A stretch of DNA of 64,000 bases from Medicago truncatula (Eukaryota; Streptophyta; Magnoliopsida; Fabales; Fabaceae): the NCBI RefSeq assembly GCF_003473485.1, contig NC_053044.1:38320091-38384090 (forward strand), given 5' to 3'. The position numbers and the translations under genes are program-made. Shown in pieces: positions 24,882 to 41,930 of the stretch (position 1 is its first letter; each line of letters opens with the position of its first letter). The notes below the pieces were generated by a model. That model was not told where the DNA came from, did no database searches, and saw nothing but the letters and a program-made list of their open reading frames with translations.

Positions 24882-25325
24882 TTAAGCTATAATTGCATAG
24901 TTTAATTGAAAAAGATATTTAGGTAGTATTTGACCTTACATTTTATGCCGATTAATTAATACTGGTCTACCTTCTAAAAAAATTTATCAATTAATTTAGC
25001 TATAATTGCGTAGTTTAATTGAAAATAATGTTTTAGTAGTGTTTGACCTTACATTTTATGTTGATTAATGTATTGTTGTACCTTTACAAAAAAATCTACC
25101 AATTAATTCAACTATAATTGCATAGTTTAATTGAAAATGATGTTTTAGTAGTGTTTGACCTTACATTTTATGCTAATTAATTAGTATTGTTGTACCTTCT
25201 AAAAATAATCTACCAATTAATTCAACAATAATTGCATAGTTTAATTGAAAATAATATTTGGGTAGTATTTGACCTTACATTTTACTATGATGATTAATCA
25301 GTATTGTTGTATCTTCTAAAAAAAA
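24882..25325. repeat. ~120-bp tandem repeat block, right copy, four units
   Basis: Four units of the same repeat as 18882-19120. The first two match the left block almost base for base; the third and fourth are further variants. Confidence 0.88.
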
Positions 25326-27308
25326 CATGCAGCTTACCAAGGTATATGTCAACATTTACATCTCACCATCTTTCATGGTTTTCTTTCATTGACAATTAAC
25401 TAAGTAATTATTGTTCATATACTCTGCATCTGTTAGCATGCCTTTCATTTATAAATACGTAGCCTATTCTGATAAATACTCATATTTTACACACAAACAT
25501 AAATAACAATAATAGTGCATCATTTCTTTAACAAAAATGCCTTCGATATTAACTTGTGCTTTTGTAATTGTTGGTGGCAACTTAACTTGAAGCTCAGAGT
25601 ACGAGTTGTTCACGTTTGGTCTATACCTGATAAGAACATGGAAAAGAGATGTTTGAATTTGCTTATGATAGATGAGCATGTTTGTGCATATTACATGGTT
25701 TGTTCTTTAACTTCATCTGGGTAAATTGAAGACTGTTTGGTTTTAAATATATTTTGATGTATGTAGGGTAGTAAGATATATGCAAATGGTCGTAAGTCGC
25801 TTATATCAACAATTGAGCTATACCAAATATGAGCTATCCATATTTTAGAATATCAAATTGTTAGGAAAAAAATTAAACTATAAAGTAAATGTAGGGATAA
25901 AGCTAGAAGGGGGACCAGTAGAGGTCACGGCTCGCCTAAACTTTTTTTAAAAAAATTATACTAGTATGCAAATATTTTTTGGTCTATAGTATATATTTTT
26001 TATGAACTTTATTGTATAATAGTTTTTTTGGACTCCATATATTGAGTCTTAAACACATATATTTCTAGGCTTAATTGCAATAATACTAAACTAGAATCCT
26101 TAACAACAACGAAAAAGAAAGTGAGGTTTTGTTAGAAATTTATAGAAGAACCCTAATTAATCCTCAACTAGAATCCCAATATATGATTCATCATTGCAAT
26201 TTCGTTTAGAAAGATTGAATCACCGTCTGCAATTTTGGTTGTGCATTGCCATTGTTCATTGGTCATTTCATCTTAAAATCATCCTAACACACTTGTATTT
26301 TTATTGTTTCACATTTTCTTTTGCTACTATATTCAAAATTCGTTTTAGTCTCTTCATTCTCAAGCAAACCTCAAGACACTTTCATCTTTCTTATATCTTT
26401 GAAAATTCTCATAACTTTAAATATATCTGATAACTTTTTAAATATCTTGTAAATATTGTGTATTTAAATATTATTTTTTTCACTAAATCTTACTTTCAAC
26501 TTGGTCCATCCTAAGTTTAATTTCTGGCTCGTCTCAGTCTGAATGTGAATGACTATGTTTATAGTTTATAGTTTATATTTATGGTATGGGAGAGTAGAAT
26601 TCTATGATAAGATTATAATGAAACGGGACATGAAAGATAACGTTTCTAAGGTTGAGCTCGTTAGACATTTTATATCTCTCTCTCAAATCATTCTGTCACT
26701 ACGTGATTGACAAAGAATAAAACATCTCTAGTCTCCACTCATCTTTTGTCTTTGCTTCTTCTATCATTTAGTGGGACCATCAATCAGTTGGACTAACATT
26801 TTCTTTCTATTTATCCATTGAAGTTCATACATTACAAAGATTTTAAAGTTACATTTATGGTGTTGTTCTTTTATGTCACATTAAAGGTAACAAAATAGAG
26901 TATAGTAATTTTAAATTACGATCTGCAACTGTAATTGCGGCCATAATATAAAATATTTAGAGGTCTTTATAAAAGCATCGCAACTTAAATTGCAGTTGCA
27001 TCGGCTACATTTTGCTGTAATATCAAAATTTACCGCCTAAACGTGACCACAACTGCAATTTTGAAGCATGTTATGCACTCAAAGTTCACTGGCTTATCCA
27101 TACAATAATGGCTATATAATAACCACTAAACTATGAAATATTGAAACCAATCATTTAAGGCACACTACCTTAACACCATTAATTCATCAAATCTATGTCT
27201 CTATGACCTCTCTTTCATGCAAAAATCCAACTACTACACAATAACAACACTAGCTCCAGTAGTAGCTCACATAACTGGCACCAATTCAGCTACTGTGTTG
27301 GAAGATAA
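25326..27308. other. Spacer and upstream region of the membrane-protein gene
   Basis: AT-rich, with only short meaningless open frames. No promoter element stands out beyond general AT richness. Nothing else recognised. Confidence 0.4.
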
Positions 27309-30300
27309 ATGACTCTGCTTAGAGTATTACGTTTGTGTATACTCTGTTGTGTTTTGTCAACACTTTGTTTCATTACTAAATGCGGCGGTTCAGATGTAAC
27401 TGTGAAATTCTTGAAAGCACCCCATGCATTCTCTCACTTGAACTCAGCAACATTTGCTTTTGAAGTTCTTAATTCTGGTAGTAACCGTTCTTGCGCAAAT
27501 TGCAGCCTCAGTTGTAAGGTTTGTTTTTCAGTAGTTGTGTATGCTTATTTTGGTTATGGCTAGTTTGTAACTTTCTAATGGCCTCACTAGTATTTAGTGC
27601 AATTTTGGATAAACAACTTAATTAAGTGCTTATAACATAAATATTTATGGTATAATAGCTTATCCTATAGCAAAAGATAAGATTAAGGCAAACTGTTTTC
27701 ATTGGCATCTTGACGAGTTTATGGAAATAAAGTGAAAATAACTTATAAACATGTCATAAACTGTGTTCGTAAACTCTTATGTTGGTAGATAAACTTAAAT
27801 AAGCCAATCCAAATAGACCCTTATTTTGTTGTCACTGTAGCTCATGAATTTGGCAATTTAGCAGTGAATTTGATTAAGTATATATGTGGAGTTTATTTCG
27901 GGGGGGACGAGGGGTGAGGTGTTAAAAGCAATTCTAATTATTGTGAAGATTCTAAGAATACCATGTATGCAGCTTGATAATGGGATCAGATCAGTTTGTA
28001 CAAATGGGAGAGTTACGTACTCAAGCTTGAAGGATGGAAATCATACTTTTGAAGTCTGCACCAATGGACATCAAGGACTCTTTGGCTGTGCTAGCCATAA
28101 CTGGACTGTTGGTTAAGAGACTATACTTCATTCCTTATTTTTGTTATCAGTTGCTTATCACTTATGGAATTTGGCCTCTTTCAATTGATTATGTGTCATT
28201 GGTAGGAAAAAGTTAAGACAAGAGGCACTTTTGGATAAACAACTTAATAAAGCGTTTATTTAGTAAATGCTTGTCATATGAGATTTCTTATCATAAGTGC
28301 TAAGATTTTATAAGTTATTTGCAACAAGATATATATGTTGAGAGCTATTTGCGTTCTCAAAACATTTGTTTTCGGTGTAAAAAAATTTTTGGTGGATAGA
28401 AATCGAAAAGGTATGGGATAAGTTTAAGTTGTTTCCATAAGCTATCTAGGAGAGCTTAGAAGCTAATAAGAGTCTATAAATTTATTTTTAGTTCTTTATG
28501 ACATTTTTGTAAGTACTTAAAAAGATGTTTGTCAGGAAAAAAGCCAAAAAGTTCATTTAAATGCCCTTATAATCTTTGTCTAAATATTGTAGCATAAAAT
28601 ATGAGTGGAATAATGTTCCAGGTTTTAACAGTTTATGCCACAAGTGTACCAGGAAAAATAATTTTCCCTATTTTGGGTTTAATAAAAATTGCACCTCAGC
28701 TAGTCTTCAATGCATAACTATCTTTTTGCCTGCGTATCTTCATCACCAAGTCCATTGAGATTCAGATATAAATTTGTTTTTCATTATATAGCATTATGAT
28801 AACAGTATTTTTTTTTTTTTCAGACACAATTCCACCAACAGCATATGTTACAGCCGCAACATCTTTCACAAGTTCTTTAAATGTTTCAGTAAATATATCT
28901 TTCAGCGAGCCATGTATAGGTGAAGGTTTTAGATGCAAGTCTGTGAATGCCTGCAATGTAAGTATATTGCTATCTGCTATTGCTAAGATTTCTCAAAACA
29001 AGATGGATCAGTTTTTAACTGTTGTTGTTATATTTGTTTACAGCTTCTTGTCTATGGTGCTGGCCAAGTTATACCATCTTCCTTTAAAATTCTGAAGCCA
29101 AACCTCATGTATTCTCTTCTTGTTAGTTTATCCTCTACTGTTCAATACAGCCGAGCAATCCTTGTAATGGATAAGAATTTCTGTACTGACATAGCTGGTA
29201 ATAGCTTTACAAGAATGCCAAATTCAAGTGTTTATATACATATTGGTGAGTGTTATTTTATCTTTTATTATGTCATAGTAATAGTAGTTTAGCGCTAGAT
29301 ATATTTAGTAATTCACGAGGGTTTGATATATCATTTTTGTAATTACTATAAGGATATACATGTCCAAATGAATATTAGTTCAAAATAGAACTTCATCTCG
29401 TTGACATATTAGCTGGTTAGTCTATTTTAAGATTACTTGTTTAAAATTGTTAATATGAAATAAACCTTTTTAAGTAAGCTAGCAAGTCATACCAGACTTT
29501 AAAAAAAAACTCAGGTCTTAGAAATAACTGTAACATACCAGGTTCAGCTTTGTTTTCTATAAAATGGTTAGACCTATTTATGCAAAGCCTAGATGGTCCT
29601 AGCCTATTTCCACCCTAATTAAAGGTGTTTCTCTGTCTTTAACACACATACTGAAAGAACAAATTTCTATATCAGTTTTTGATGTTGAAAAAACTTGGTT
29701 TGTTTCTATGGTGAGCATGATCCACAGACAGAAGAAAGGTGTATGTCAACATCAGGACTCATGTACCCGAAAAGCTAGTTCAAATTAACAGTGAAACTAG
29801 AACAGTACAGGCAACTAATGATCATAACAAGCTAAAGGTGTATCTGTACTTCTCAGCTCCAGTTCTAAATTCATCTACAGAAATCATGAATTCTCTCAAA
29901 GTTAGCCAGGGTTCACTCCTTCCAACTAGTGCAGAAAATCTTGGAAATCGTAGATTTGGGTTCATGGTTAGTTAATTCATAAATGTAGTATGTTTTAGTC
30001 TCTTAGTTGTGTTGTGTTATGCTTGTTTCAAGTGCATCTCTTCTCCTTACACATCATTTTTTGGTTAACTGTTATTGTAGATTGCCAATATCTCCTCCAC
30101 TGCTATAATCTCGGTTAACTTCAATTCGAAGTCAATAATAACCAGACAAGGGACTCAAGTTTCTCCAAATGCCCCGGTTAATTTTCTATATGGTACATGT
30201 TAATGATGTTATCCACCAAGTAAAGATTGTTTGTATTTACATGCTAACATTTTCATGGAATTCAGATTCTAAGAGACCTGCGGTGATGTTGAGTACACAT

Positions 30301-33300
30301 AGAATGAGGACAAAAGATCACAATATTCAAATATTAATTGAATTTGTCAAGCCTGTTTTTGGATTCAATACCTCTTGCATATCAATTTCAGGAGGCTTAT
30401 TAAAAAGGCAAGTATATAAGTACATGTACACTTTCTGTGATATTGCTTAAGAAAACTAAAAGTGGCTTAGTAACATTGATTTGTTGAAGAATGAGAAAGC
30501 CAAATTCCAGTTGATAATTGATATTTTCTCTTGCAACGTTTTATTTCTGACCAGCTTTCACAAACTAAAATGGAGCACATACATTGTTGAGCTACAAGCA
30601 GATGATGATTTTGTATTTGTCAGTGTTCCAGAGAACGTAACTCATGATGTTGCTGGAAACAAAAATCTAGCTTCCAATGTTCTACAAGTGAGGCACTGTA
30701 AGATTCCTTTTTATATTTTTCTTTTAGTGATTGTGTTGCAAGCTATTATATCTAAATTTTTATTTTCATTTGTTAGATGCAAGATTTTTCTTGAAAAAAT
30801 TCTATTCATTTAGACATATTTACGATTTCATGAATCATGCAGACTCGGTACCTCTCATTTCTTCTGTGATTTCTGCATTTGCAACTGCTACTTTTGGGCT
30901 GACATCGATTGCTGCGGGCCTGCTAACTATCTCAACTGCAAGCCTTCAATCTGTTGATACATTCACGAGATCGTCTTCTTTCTTGATCGTTGATCCAGCA
31001 AGGAATCTATTTGTAAGATATCTATAGCATATATATATGAGTGTTTAACATTTACACAAACTACCAAAATACCTTACGTTCTTGTATTGATAATAGAGAG
31101 AATACCACATTGATGAGGTTATTTTTTGTTAACCATGCAGAGAATTCTGTGCCATATTCAAGTGTTTGCACTAGCTAGATGGTTATCAGTTAAGTGGCCA
31201 GTTGAATTTTATGAATTTTCAAGGCATTTGCAATGGACCATACCCTCTTTTTCTGTGCCGTGGGAATCTGGACCTATGAGCCTGTTCATGGTAGGATCTA
31301 GTCCTTTTGGAAGCTCTAGTTCCTCCGCTAAAGCTTTGGCAACAATTCCAAACATGCTGTTAGGTCAGAATTTGAATTACGGTGCTTCAGTGTACGGATC
31401 ACCGCTTACTTCTTCAGAGTACCAGCAATATTTTGAGGTCAGAATTAAATTTATATATCAATCCTGCAGAAAGAATGATAATTTTTTTTATAGACAATTA
31501 ATGTCCTTAATAAACAACTCATACCTTTGCAGAGCACAAATATGAAGCCGGAAGCTGAATATATTTTGGATTCACAGCATTCCAGTGGGTAAGTTATACA
31601 TGTGTCAATGCATTATAATTTTGTTTGTGAAATTAGGTCTTTCCTTTTGATATGACAATGAACACCAATTATGAAAATGAACACCTTTTGTTTACATAAT
31701 GAATGATACTTCATTTATCAATCAGATTATTTGTTTTTTATTGTAGATGGACAGATTTTTATAGAACCATGTTTTGGCTAGCTGTGATCTGTGGTAGTTT
31801 CATGGTTCTGCATGGTTTTCTACTCATTATCCTCAAATTTAGGAAGAGAAATTCTGAAAAGAATGGAACATATGGAGCCCTCGTATTCCCAAGATTTGAG
31901 ATATTCCTTTTATTTCTAGCACTGCCTGGTATTTGCAAGGCCTCTACTGGTCTTATCAGAGGTAATTTAATTCAATGTTATTATTTGCTATGAAGCACCC
32001 CCTCCTAGACATGTACACTTGACACGACACCGAGACTCTCCCAGATATGCCCTCAATCCGAATTATTGGTGCTACGTTGATTATTTGACACCTTACCAAT
32101 GTTACCATTACCATACAATCTGTACAAACTGTTCCAAACCATTAGTGTGGTGAATCTGTACAAACAAATCATTAGGCTTAATTTTTCCTATTTATTTGCA
32201 TGGCCACAGGAGGAGCACCTGCAGCAATGGCAGTTGGAATTATACTATTGATTTTTGTGTCCACTGTGCTTCTCGCATTGTTCATGTTCCTATCAGTTGG
32301 AATCACATTTGGAAAACTTCTTCAATACAAGGAAGTTCATCATGAAGGTGAGACATTTCATTGGTATCAAGAGCTTATAAGAGTAACTCTTGGACCAGGT
32401 AAAAGAGGCCAATGGACATGGAAAGAGAAAGCTAAATCTGTTTATCTAACTATATTTGGCCCTCTATTTGAAGACTTAAGAGGTCCTCCAAAGTACATGC
32501 TTTCACAAATATCAGGTGGAAGTCAACCAAGTCAAAATGACCACATTATTGTCTCTGATGATGAAACAGAAGATGCAGAAGCACCTTTCATCCAAAAGCT
32601 CTTTGGAATTCTCAGAATATACTTTGTGTTTCTTGAATCCATTCGGCGCGTTTCACTCGGAATTTTGGCTGGTGTCTTCATTCATACACGATCACAATCG
32701 TCTAAGAGTCCAATCATTATTATGCTATCTATAACCTCTTTTATGCTATTTTTCATGGTGCTAAAGAAGCCTTTTATAAAGAAAAAGGTTCAATTAGTTG
32801 AAATCATCTCACTCACATGCGAAGTTGCATTTTTCGCTACTTGTTTTGTGCTGTTGAAGAAAGATTTTTCTGTGAGAACTGAGACTAAATTTGGGATTTT
32901 CATGCTTGTGCTGTTTTTAGTAGGGTATTGCTCACAGATTGCTAATGAATGGTATGCTTTATATGCACAAACAAAGCTTCTAGACCCTGAGGAGAAGTCA
33001 TTGTTTAGAGGTTTAAAAGTTGCTTCAATTGGGTTTGTTTTGTATTTCATCCCTCAAAAATGGATAAAAAACTTGGAGAAGAAGTTACCGCAAAATGGTC
33101 ATGCGAACAGCGAAACTCGAGACAATGCTTTGATTGCTGAAAGATGTATGCACTCCGGTAGTAGGAGTTCAGGTACACCTGATATACCATGGTTGAAAAG
33201 AGTAAGGGAACTTGCAAAAGGTAGCTTTAGTAAGGACAGAAGTGGAGTTCAAATTACTGATCCTTCTACCAGTAGTACTACTAGATGGAGTGGTTTTTGG

Positions 33301-33399
33301 GGAAACAAGAGAAGTGGTAGTTCTTCTTCTGATTATAAGCCAAAACCAAAAAAAGCCTTGGATGAAGATTTGGAAGCCATTTTTGCTTCCAAGTCATAA
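27309..33399 (+). CDS. Large polytopic membrane protein with glycosylated extracellular region, 1082 aa, 13 exons
   Basis: I do not recognise a named family; it looks like a plant-wide uncharacterised membrane protein. Exons: 27309-27518, 27973-28111, 28824-28957, 29044-29245, 29728-29966, 30081-30192, 30266-30407, 30555-30697, 30843-31012, 31141-31437, 31533-31588, 31747-31961, 32210-33399; phases join without a stop (3249 nt). The intron after 30407 uses a GC donor (AAAAG/GCAAGT). Residues 1-25 form a hydrophobic signal peptide. Residues 26-440 are Cys-rich early on (CANCSLSC, CTNG twice) with many N-x-S/T sites and Ig-like/beta-rich character (DTIPPTAYV). Hydrophobic segments lie near 444-471, 620-642, 662-685, 690-720, 854-871, 883-902, 914-931 and 954-967. 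The tail is Ser/Lys rich. The architecture suggests a surface sensor or channel-like protein; function is not established. Confidence 0.88.
27606..27829. repeat. MITE-like sequence in intron 1 of the membrane-protein gene
   Basis: Begins 'ttttggataaacaacttaattaagtgcttata' and ends 'ttaaataagccaatccaaataga'. The start phrase recurs in the next intron (about 28228), so two related insertions may sit in neighbouring introns. Ends are not well resolved. Confidence 0.45.
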
Positions 33400-34303
33400 T
33401 ACAAAAAATATAGTTAAGACTTTGTGGATTTGCCATCCATATATACCTACCTGCAACCTTGTTTCTAGTGCTTAGATAATGTACAATTTTTATATAGTTG
33501 AACCGGTTGAATGTAATATTATAAAACTCAGATAATTTATTCACTCGAATAATGTATCGAGTTGGGTTATTAATTCAAGAAGAATGTTAATGACTGCATT
33601 TGGGGTATTAGTTAAAATACTAAAAAAAAAAGTAAGTTTACGTAAAAATGGCGTAATTATTGATAAGATAAAAGTAACAAACTTGTATTTTTAAAATAAA
33701 GTTTTTTTTAATAGATTTCTTAACGAATATCCTTGAGGTACCCAATAAGATCCTTAATTCCCGAGTTTCACACACGCAGTATAAAAAAGGTAATTAGTAG
33801 GGATTGTCGAATTTCAAATGTGAGTGGTTAAATCTCATATCGTCTATCAATGAATACAATGTTAAATTTATAAGAGAGACGACCGATTAACCTAATATTT
33901 CAAGATTATGAATGAATTTTTTTTTTTTTTTAATCATGAAAGGAGATGTTGTGTCTCCTTTGTTAGAATATTATATCTGAGAAATGAAAACGACTCATTA
34001 ACAATCTTAATACTATAATAAAATTTTATAGCATTCAATGCATGAGAGTTAAACTATTTAACCTTTTCAATAAACATTTTTTTAATTAGAAAACCTTAAA
34101 AATACGGTTAGGACACTCGTTAATCGTTAAGAGCATCATAAATATAATAATGGATTTGATTCTCAGTTTGGCAAAAAGTTTAGAATAATTGATGGCGGAC
34201 ATATTAAGCTTCTTTTTAGAAAGTCAACTTCACAAACACACACCTCTTCAGTTTTTGTCTTCTCCTCCTTAATTAATTGCTTCATATCAAATTCCATAAC
34301 ATA
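33400..34303. other. Spacer between membrane-protein gene and first GRXC1 gene
   Basis: Holds the 3' UTR of the upstream gene and the promoter/5' UTR of the glutaredoxin gene. No further gene or repeat recognised. Confidence 0.4.
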
Positions 34304-35397
<1,094 letters not shown>

Positions 35398-36668
35398 ATA
35401 GTCACATAATGTTTCTGGAACTACTAGTATTTGCTAAAGTTTGTGACATTACTTTGTATGAATATAAAATACACAAAACAAGCATGTGTAATAATATACA
35501 CTTATGTTAGTAGAGATATAGTTGGTTATAACTATATAATTCTAAAATATGTGAAAGAGGATCATCTTAGTGGTTAATCTTTAAATATAAAACTCTGGTT
35601 ATTATTTGCAAAATTACTTTTTTTTTACTAGTACTAGCATAGCATCAATCTTTTATCCGGGTTTAAACCTAAGCCTTCAACCTCCTTGATTCTTTAGAAT
35701 TTAAGTCGTAAAATTAATAAAAATTGTAAAATTATATCGATTGTTTTAAAATTTTAAGTTGTTTACTTTGATTGGTATTAAAACTTAGTATCTTAGTAGA
35801 ATCTTTTCTATATTGGTTGTTGATCTGATCATGTTATGGGTGATTGTCCGAGTTCAAATCTTAGTTTTCAGTTGGTGAAAGAATTTGAAGCTTTTTTGAA
35901 CAAAAATGGTTTTGTTTGTTGGATTCATGTTCTCAATTAAGTCGGACGATTTAGCTAAGTATGACCTTCCTGAAGTAGAGTTTATGATTTTGTGTCTTCT
36001 TTTTTTGGTGAATGCGATTTTTGCGGATGCTTCCACCATTACATTCCTGCGTATAGTTTCTCAGTTTTTCTTCGTTGGACTTTCAGCCCATCTTGTTCAC
36101 CAAAAAAAGAGACGATTGCTCTTTAGACACCCACCGAACGACAATTAATTGTTGTTCGATACTTGTTCAAAAGGAAAAAAAAAACTACGATTCATTACTT
36201 TTTAGATTGGTTGAGTCACTTTTTAAATTGGTTCATCTAATTGAAAAAGTATTTCAAACGACTTTCTTAAATGTCTAAAGAATAATATATAAGACTCACT
36301 CTCTTATTGAATAAATACATGTGAGTCACACCACTTTAAGAATAAATCATATATAAATAATACGTGTATTTCACACGGTAAAAGAGTGATTATTTTAGTT
36401 TTTGACACATGAAAGATTAAGTGTTAGAAAAAGTGTGTTAAAGCGAATGTTGTAAATATAATGTATTTGGGGGGTATATGTATAAACGGAGAGTATGAAG
36501 TAAAATTCCATTTTAAACATATAATCAACCAACAAAAACACGGTAATTAACTAACTTCACCCGCCGCGCCAAATTTTGATGACAAGCTCATAAAAATTCC
36601 ACCAAGCAAGATCAAATTCCAACACCTGTTTTCTGTTTTCATCTAACACCTGTTTTCATATACAAGAA
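35398..36668. other. Spacer between the two GRXC1 genes
   Basis: The first part is the 3' UTR of copy 1, which resembles the sequence after copy 2. The rest holds no recognised gene, including an open frame at 35906-36148 that has no recognisable domain. Confidence 0.4.
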
Positions 36669-39764
<3,096 letters not shown>

Positions 39765-40119
39765 TAGCCAAATAATATATCTGGCAGTACTTTTTTTAGG
39801 GAATATCTGGCATTACTATTTGCTATATAATTTGTGGCGTTATTTTGTATGAATATAATTTGCAAAACAAGCCTGTGTAATACTGCACTTTAATTGTGTC
39901 GGTGGAGATATATCTTTTTGGTTATTGTTTAAATATAAAACTGTGGTTCTTTAAGATGATAATGTAACTTTTGCAGAATTAATTTTTTTTTAAAAGAGGA
40001 TCATCTTGTAATATTGTGACAAAATAGAAATTAGAATCTTAAGAGTGTTGATATTTTTGTCGGGTACAATTTTGGTCCTGCAACTAAGTATTATTTTGGG
40101 GCTCTCTAAGATAATTTTA
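39765..40119. other. 3' flank of GRXC1 copy 2
   Basis: 3' UTR-like sequence resembling that after copy 1, then AT-rich spacer. No gene seen. Confidence 0.4.
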
Positions 40120-41146
40120 ATCTTTATCCATGCACAAGTAAAGTGACTTCTAAGGTGTTCCTTTTTTAACCTACCTACGTTGAACTTCCTCTTGTTTGTG
40201 AAGGTATTATTTAGGTTTACTACCTAAAAGAAATTGAGAGTTCATAACAAACCCTCATTCTACCTATGACTATTTGGTTTGGCTTCGCAAGGTAAAAGCA
40301 ACCAAGGATCGAGACTGGAAAAAATATGGTATCTATGATATGACAATTTCCAACAAAATATTTTTATCTTTGGTTTCTTAACTTATGCCTTGAGGACAAT
40401 TTGATTTTTCGAAGAAAGAAACAACAGATACTAGTTAATACTCCCATTTTCTGATAAAGTCTACCCGATCGAAGTTTACACACTTAAAAAGTCGACCGAT
40501 TGGTTGAGGGACGTGTGAGCAATCCAAAAAGCCTGATGAGCAACCATCTTTTTTCTCCTTCATCTGACTTTGAAGTCAAAACCTCTAGCTCCATTAACCC
40601 TTTTCAAACTAATTCAACTATCTCATGTCTTATTTCCTTTTTATGAACATGAATCAAATTTACTACCTCAAAGTTTACAATTGCACACACTATGTATCAA
40701 CTAAGTTTTCTTTTGCTTCTAAAGTGAAAACTTAATTTCAAACACGGTTAAAGTTTTTACAATTTAATTACGAAAGCAAATAATATATATTGTTTTGAAA
40801 TTAAGCTTTTAAAAAAGCTAACTTTTACAAATCTACAAATGAATTTTTGGTACACTTTCATACTTTTTTTTTTGAAGGATGGTACACTTTCATACTTAAA
40901 AATTTACAAATCTACAAATGAATTTACAGTATACTTTCATACCACAGAAAAAGCCCTCTAAAAACAATTTTTTTAATCCGACCTTTTGGGGGAAAAGTGA
41001 ATGGGTGCATTTAGAAAAAATATTTAAAAGGAGGTTTAAAGAGCAACCATCAAGAAATTATGTACATGCTTTCATTCAGTTAATAGCCTATCTCAGAAAG
41101 CCCAAAAACAAATGTGACAACCTAACCCTAAATAAGCCTATATAAG
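40120..41146 (+). repeat. Left arm of a ~1-kb inverted repeat
   Basis: Starts 'atctttatccatgcacaagtaaag' and runs inward to the TATA box at 41139-41146. It is the reverse complement of 44272-45235 at high identity. Compared with the right arm it has an extra ~85-bp direct duplication near 40838-40930 ('acaaatctacaaatgaatttt...'). Possible outer flanks 'ctaaga' occur on both sides but are too weak to call a target duplication. Confidence 0.9.
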
Positions 41147-41150
41147 TGCA
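41095..41150 (+). promoter_or_regulatory. Promoter with site II, telo box and TATA box (left arm)
   Basis: AAGCCCA (41098-41104, reverse of site II TGGGCTT), AACCCTAAA telo box at about 41124-41132 and CTATATAAG (41139-41146). This set is typical of plant ribosome-biogenesis and snoRNA gene promoters. Transcript start expected near 41170. Confidence 0.7.
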
Positions 41151-41362
41151 ATCTCAAATTTTACAAAATCGTCGTGTCTGCAGCTGCACAGCGGCGGAGC
41201 GGTGTCTCCTGTGCTTGAGTTGTGAGTTCTTTTAGTTCAATTCCTCACATGTTCAGCTGTAAGGTTTTGCTAGGGTATTAGGTTATAAATTTTAGGGTTA
41301 TGAATGAATTATGATTGCTTGTGTTTAGTGCATTTAAACTGTTGAATTAGTTTATGTATAGT

Positions 41363-41532
41363 ACCCAGTGATGAGGATCTCCCAATAATTGATAGGAAGT
41401 GCCGTATGACACACTAAAAAGCAGCTCCGTTTCAGAGAATGATCTGATCAGCCGATATCATTTGTTGATATTGGTCTGAGATCATTTCTCTGCGGAGCTG
41501 TGTGTGAGATTTGAAACGGGTCCCCTGAGGGT
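41363..41532 (+). ncRNA. Long box C/D-like small RNA with internal hairpin
   Basis: C box GTGATGA (41368-41374) and D box CTGA (41525-41528) lie inside a short terminal stem ACCC/GGGT. Between them a strong hairpin spans 41422-41500 (CAGCTCCG...CGGAGCTG outer stem, AGAGAATGATCT paired with AGATCATTTCTCT, CCGATATCA with TTGATATTGG). At ~170 nt it is long for a methylation guide. Identity unknown; a pre-rRNA processing RNA is one possibility. The first ~55 nt recur inverted near 44058-44115. Confidence 0.5.
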
Positions 41533-41579
41533 TTTTTATAACTTCATCATTTCTTTTTCTTAATTTATTGTTGTAATTT

Positions 41580-41739
41580 GGTCCGATGCCACGTCTATGG
41601 TAGCTAAACATGAGCTCTGACCAAAGATGCTATGATTGGACCAAAATCAAGAGTGCTTGTCAATTGTTTCGCATTTTGATAGGAATCTGTTGATCTTATA
41701 TACGATGATTTTGCAGAGCCGATTTGTGCGATTACATTT
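41580..41739 (+). ncRNA. Box H/ACA snoRNA, copy 1
   Basis: Hairpin 1 is closed by GGTCC/GGACC, with inner stem TCTaTGGT/ACCAaAGA. An H-box-like AAATCA follows, then a second hairpin region and ACA (41734-41736) three nt before the likely 3' end. Copy 2 at 42041-42204 changes the inner stem to TGAT/ATCA, a compensatory pair change. Such RNAs guide pseudouridylation in the nucleolus; the target was not worked out. Confidence 0.7.
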
Positions 41740-41795
41740 TCTATTATTTTATAAATTTGTTTTGTTTTTGCGGTCATTGATTGTGTTGTTTTTGT

Positions 41796-41885
41796 GAAGC
41801 CTATGATGATAAAACATATCTGGAATTACCGTCTGAATAGATTTATTCTTTGATGTAAATTTCTTGGCTGTGGTACTGAGGCTTC
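41796..41885 (+). ncRNA. Box C/D snoRNA, copy 1 (18S and 25S rRNA guides)
   Basis: Terminal stem GAAGCC (41796-41801) / GGCTTC (41880-41885), C box ATGATGA (41803-41809), D' CTGA (41833-41836), C'-like TGATGT (41851-41856) and D box CTGA (41876-41879). The D' guide CTGGAATTACCG is complementary to conserved 18S rRNA CGGTAATTCCAG. The D guide CTTGGCTGTGGT is complementary to conserved 25S rRNA ACCACAGCCAAG. By the +5 rule the predicted 2'-O-methyl sites are the U of GCGGU and the second A of ACCACAG's 5' ACCA (the A pairing with the fifth guide base). The 18S target resembles that of yeast snR77. Confidence 0.85.
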
Positions 41886-41930
41886 TGTATTTTTAATTCA
41901 TTTTCATTTTCACTTGTTTTCTTTGAAAGA

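Noticed and set aside
35906-36148. 80-codon open frame between the GRXC1 genes
   Set aside because: Hydrophobic translation without a recognisable family or splice context; probably chance.
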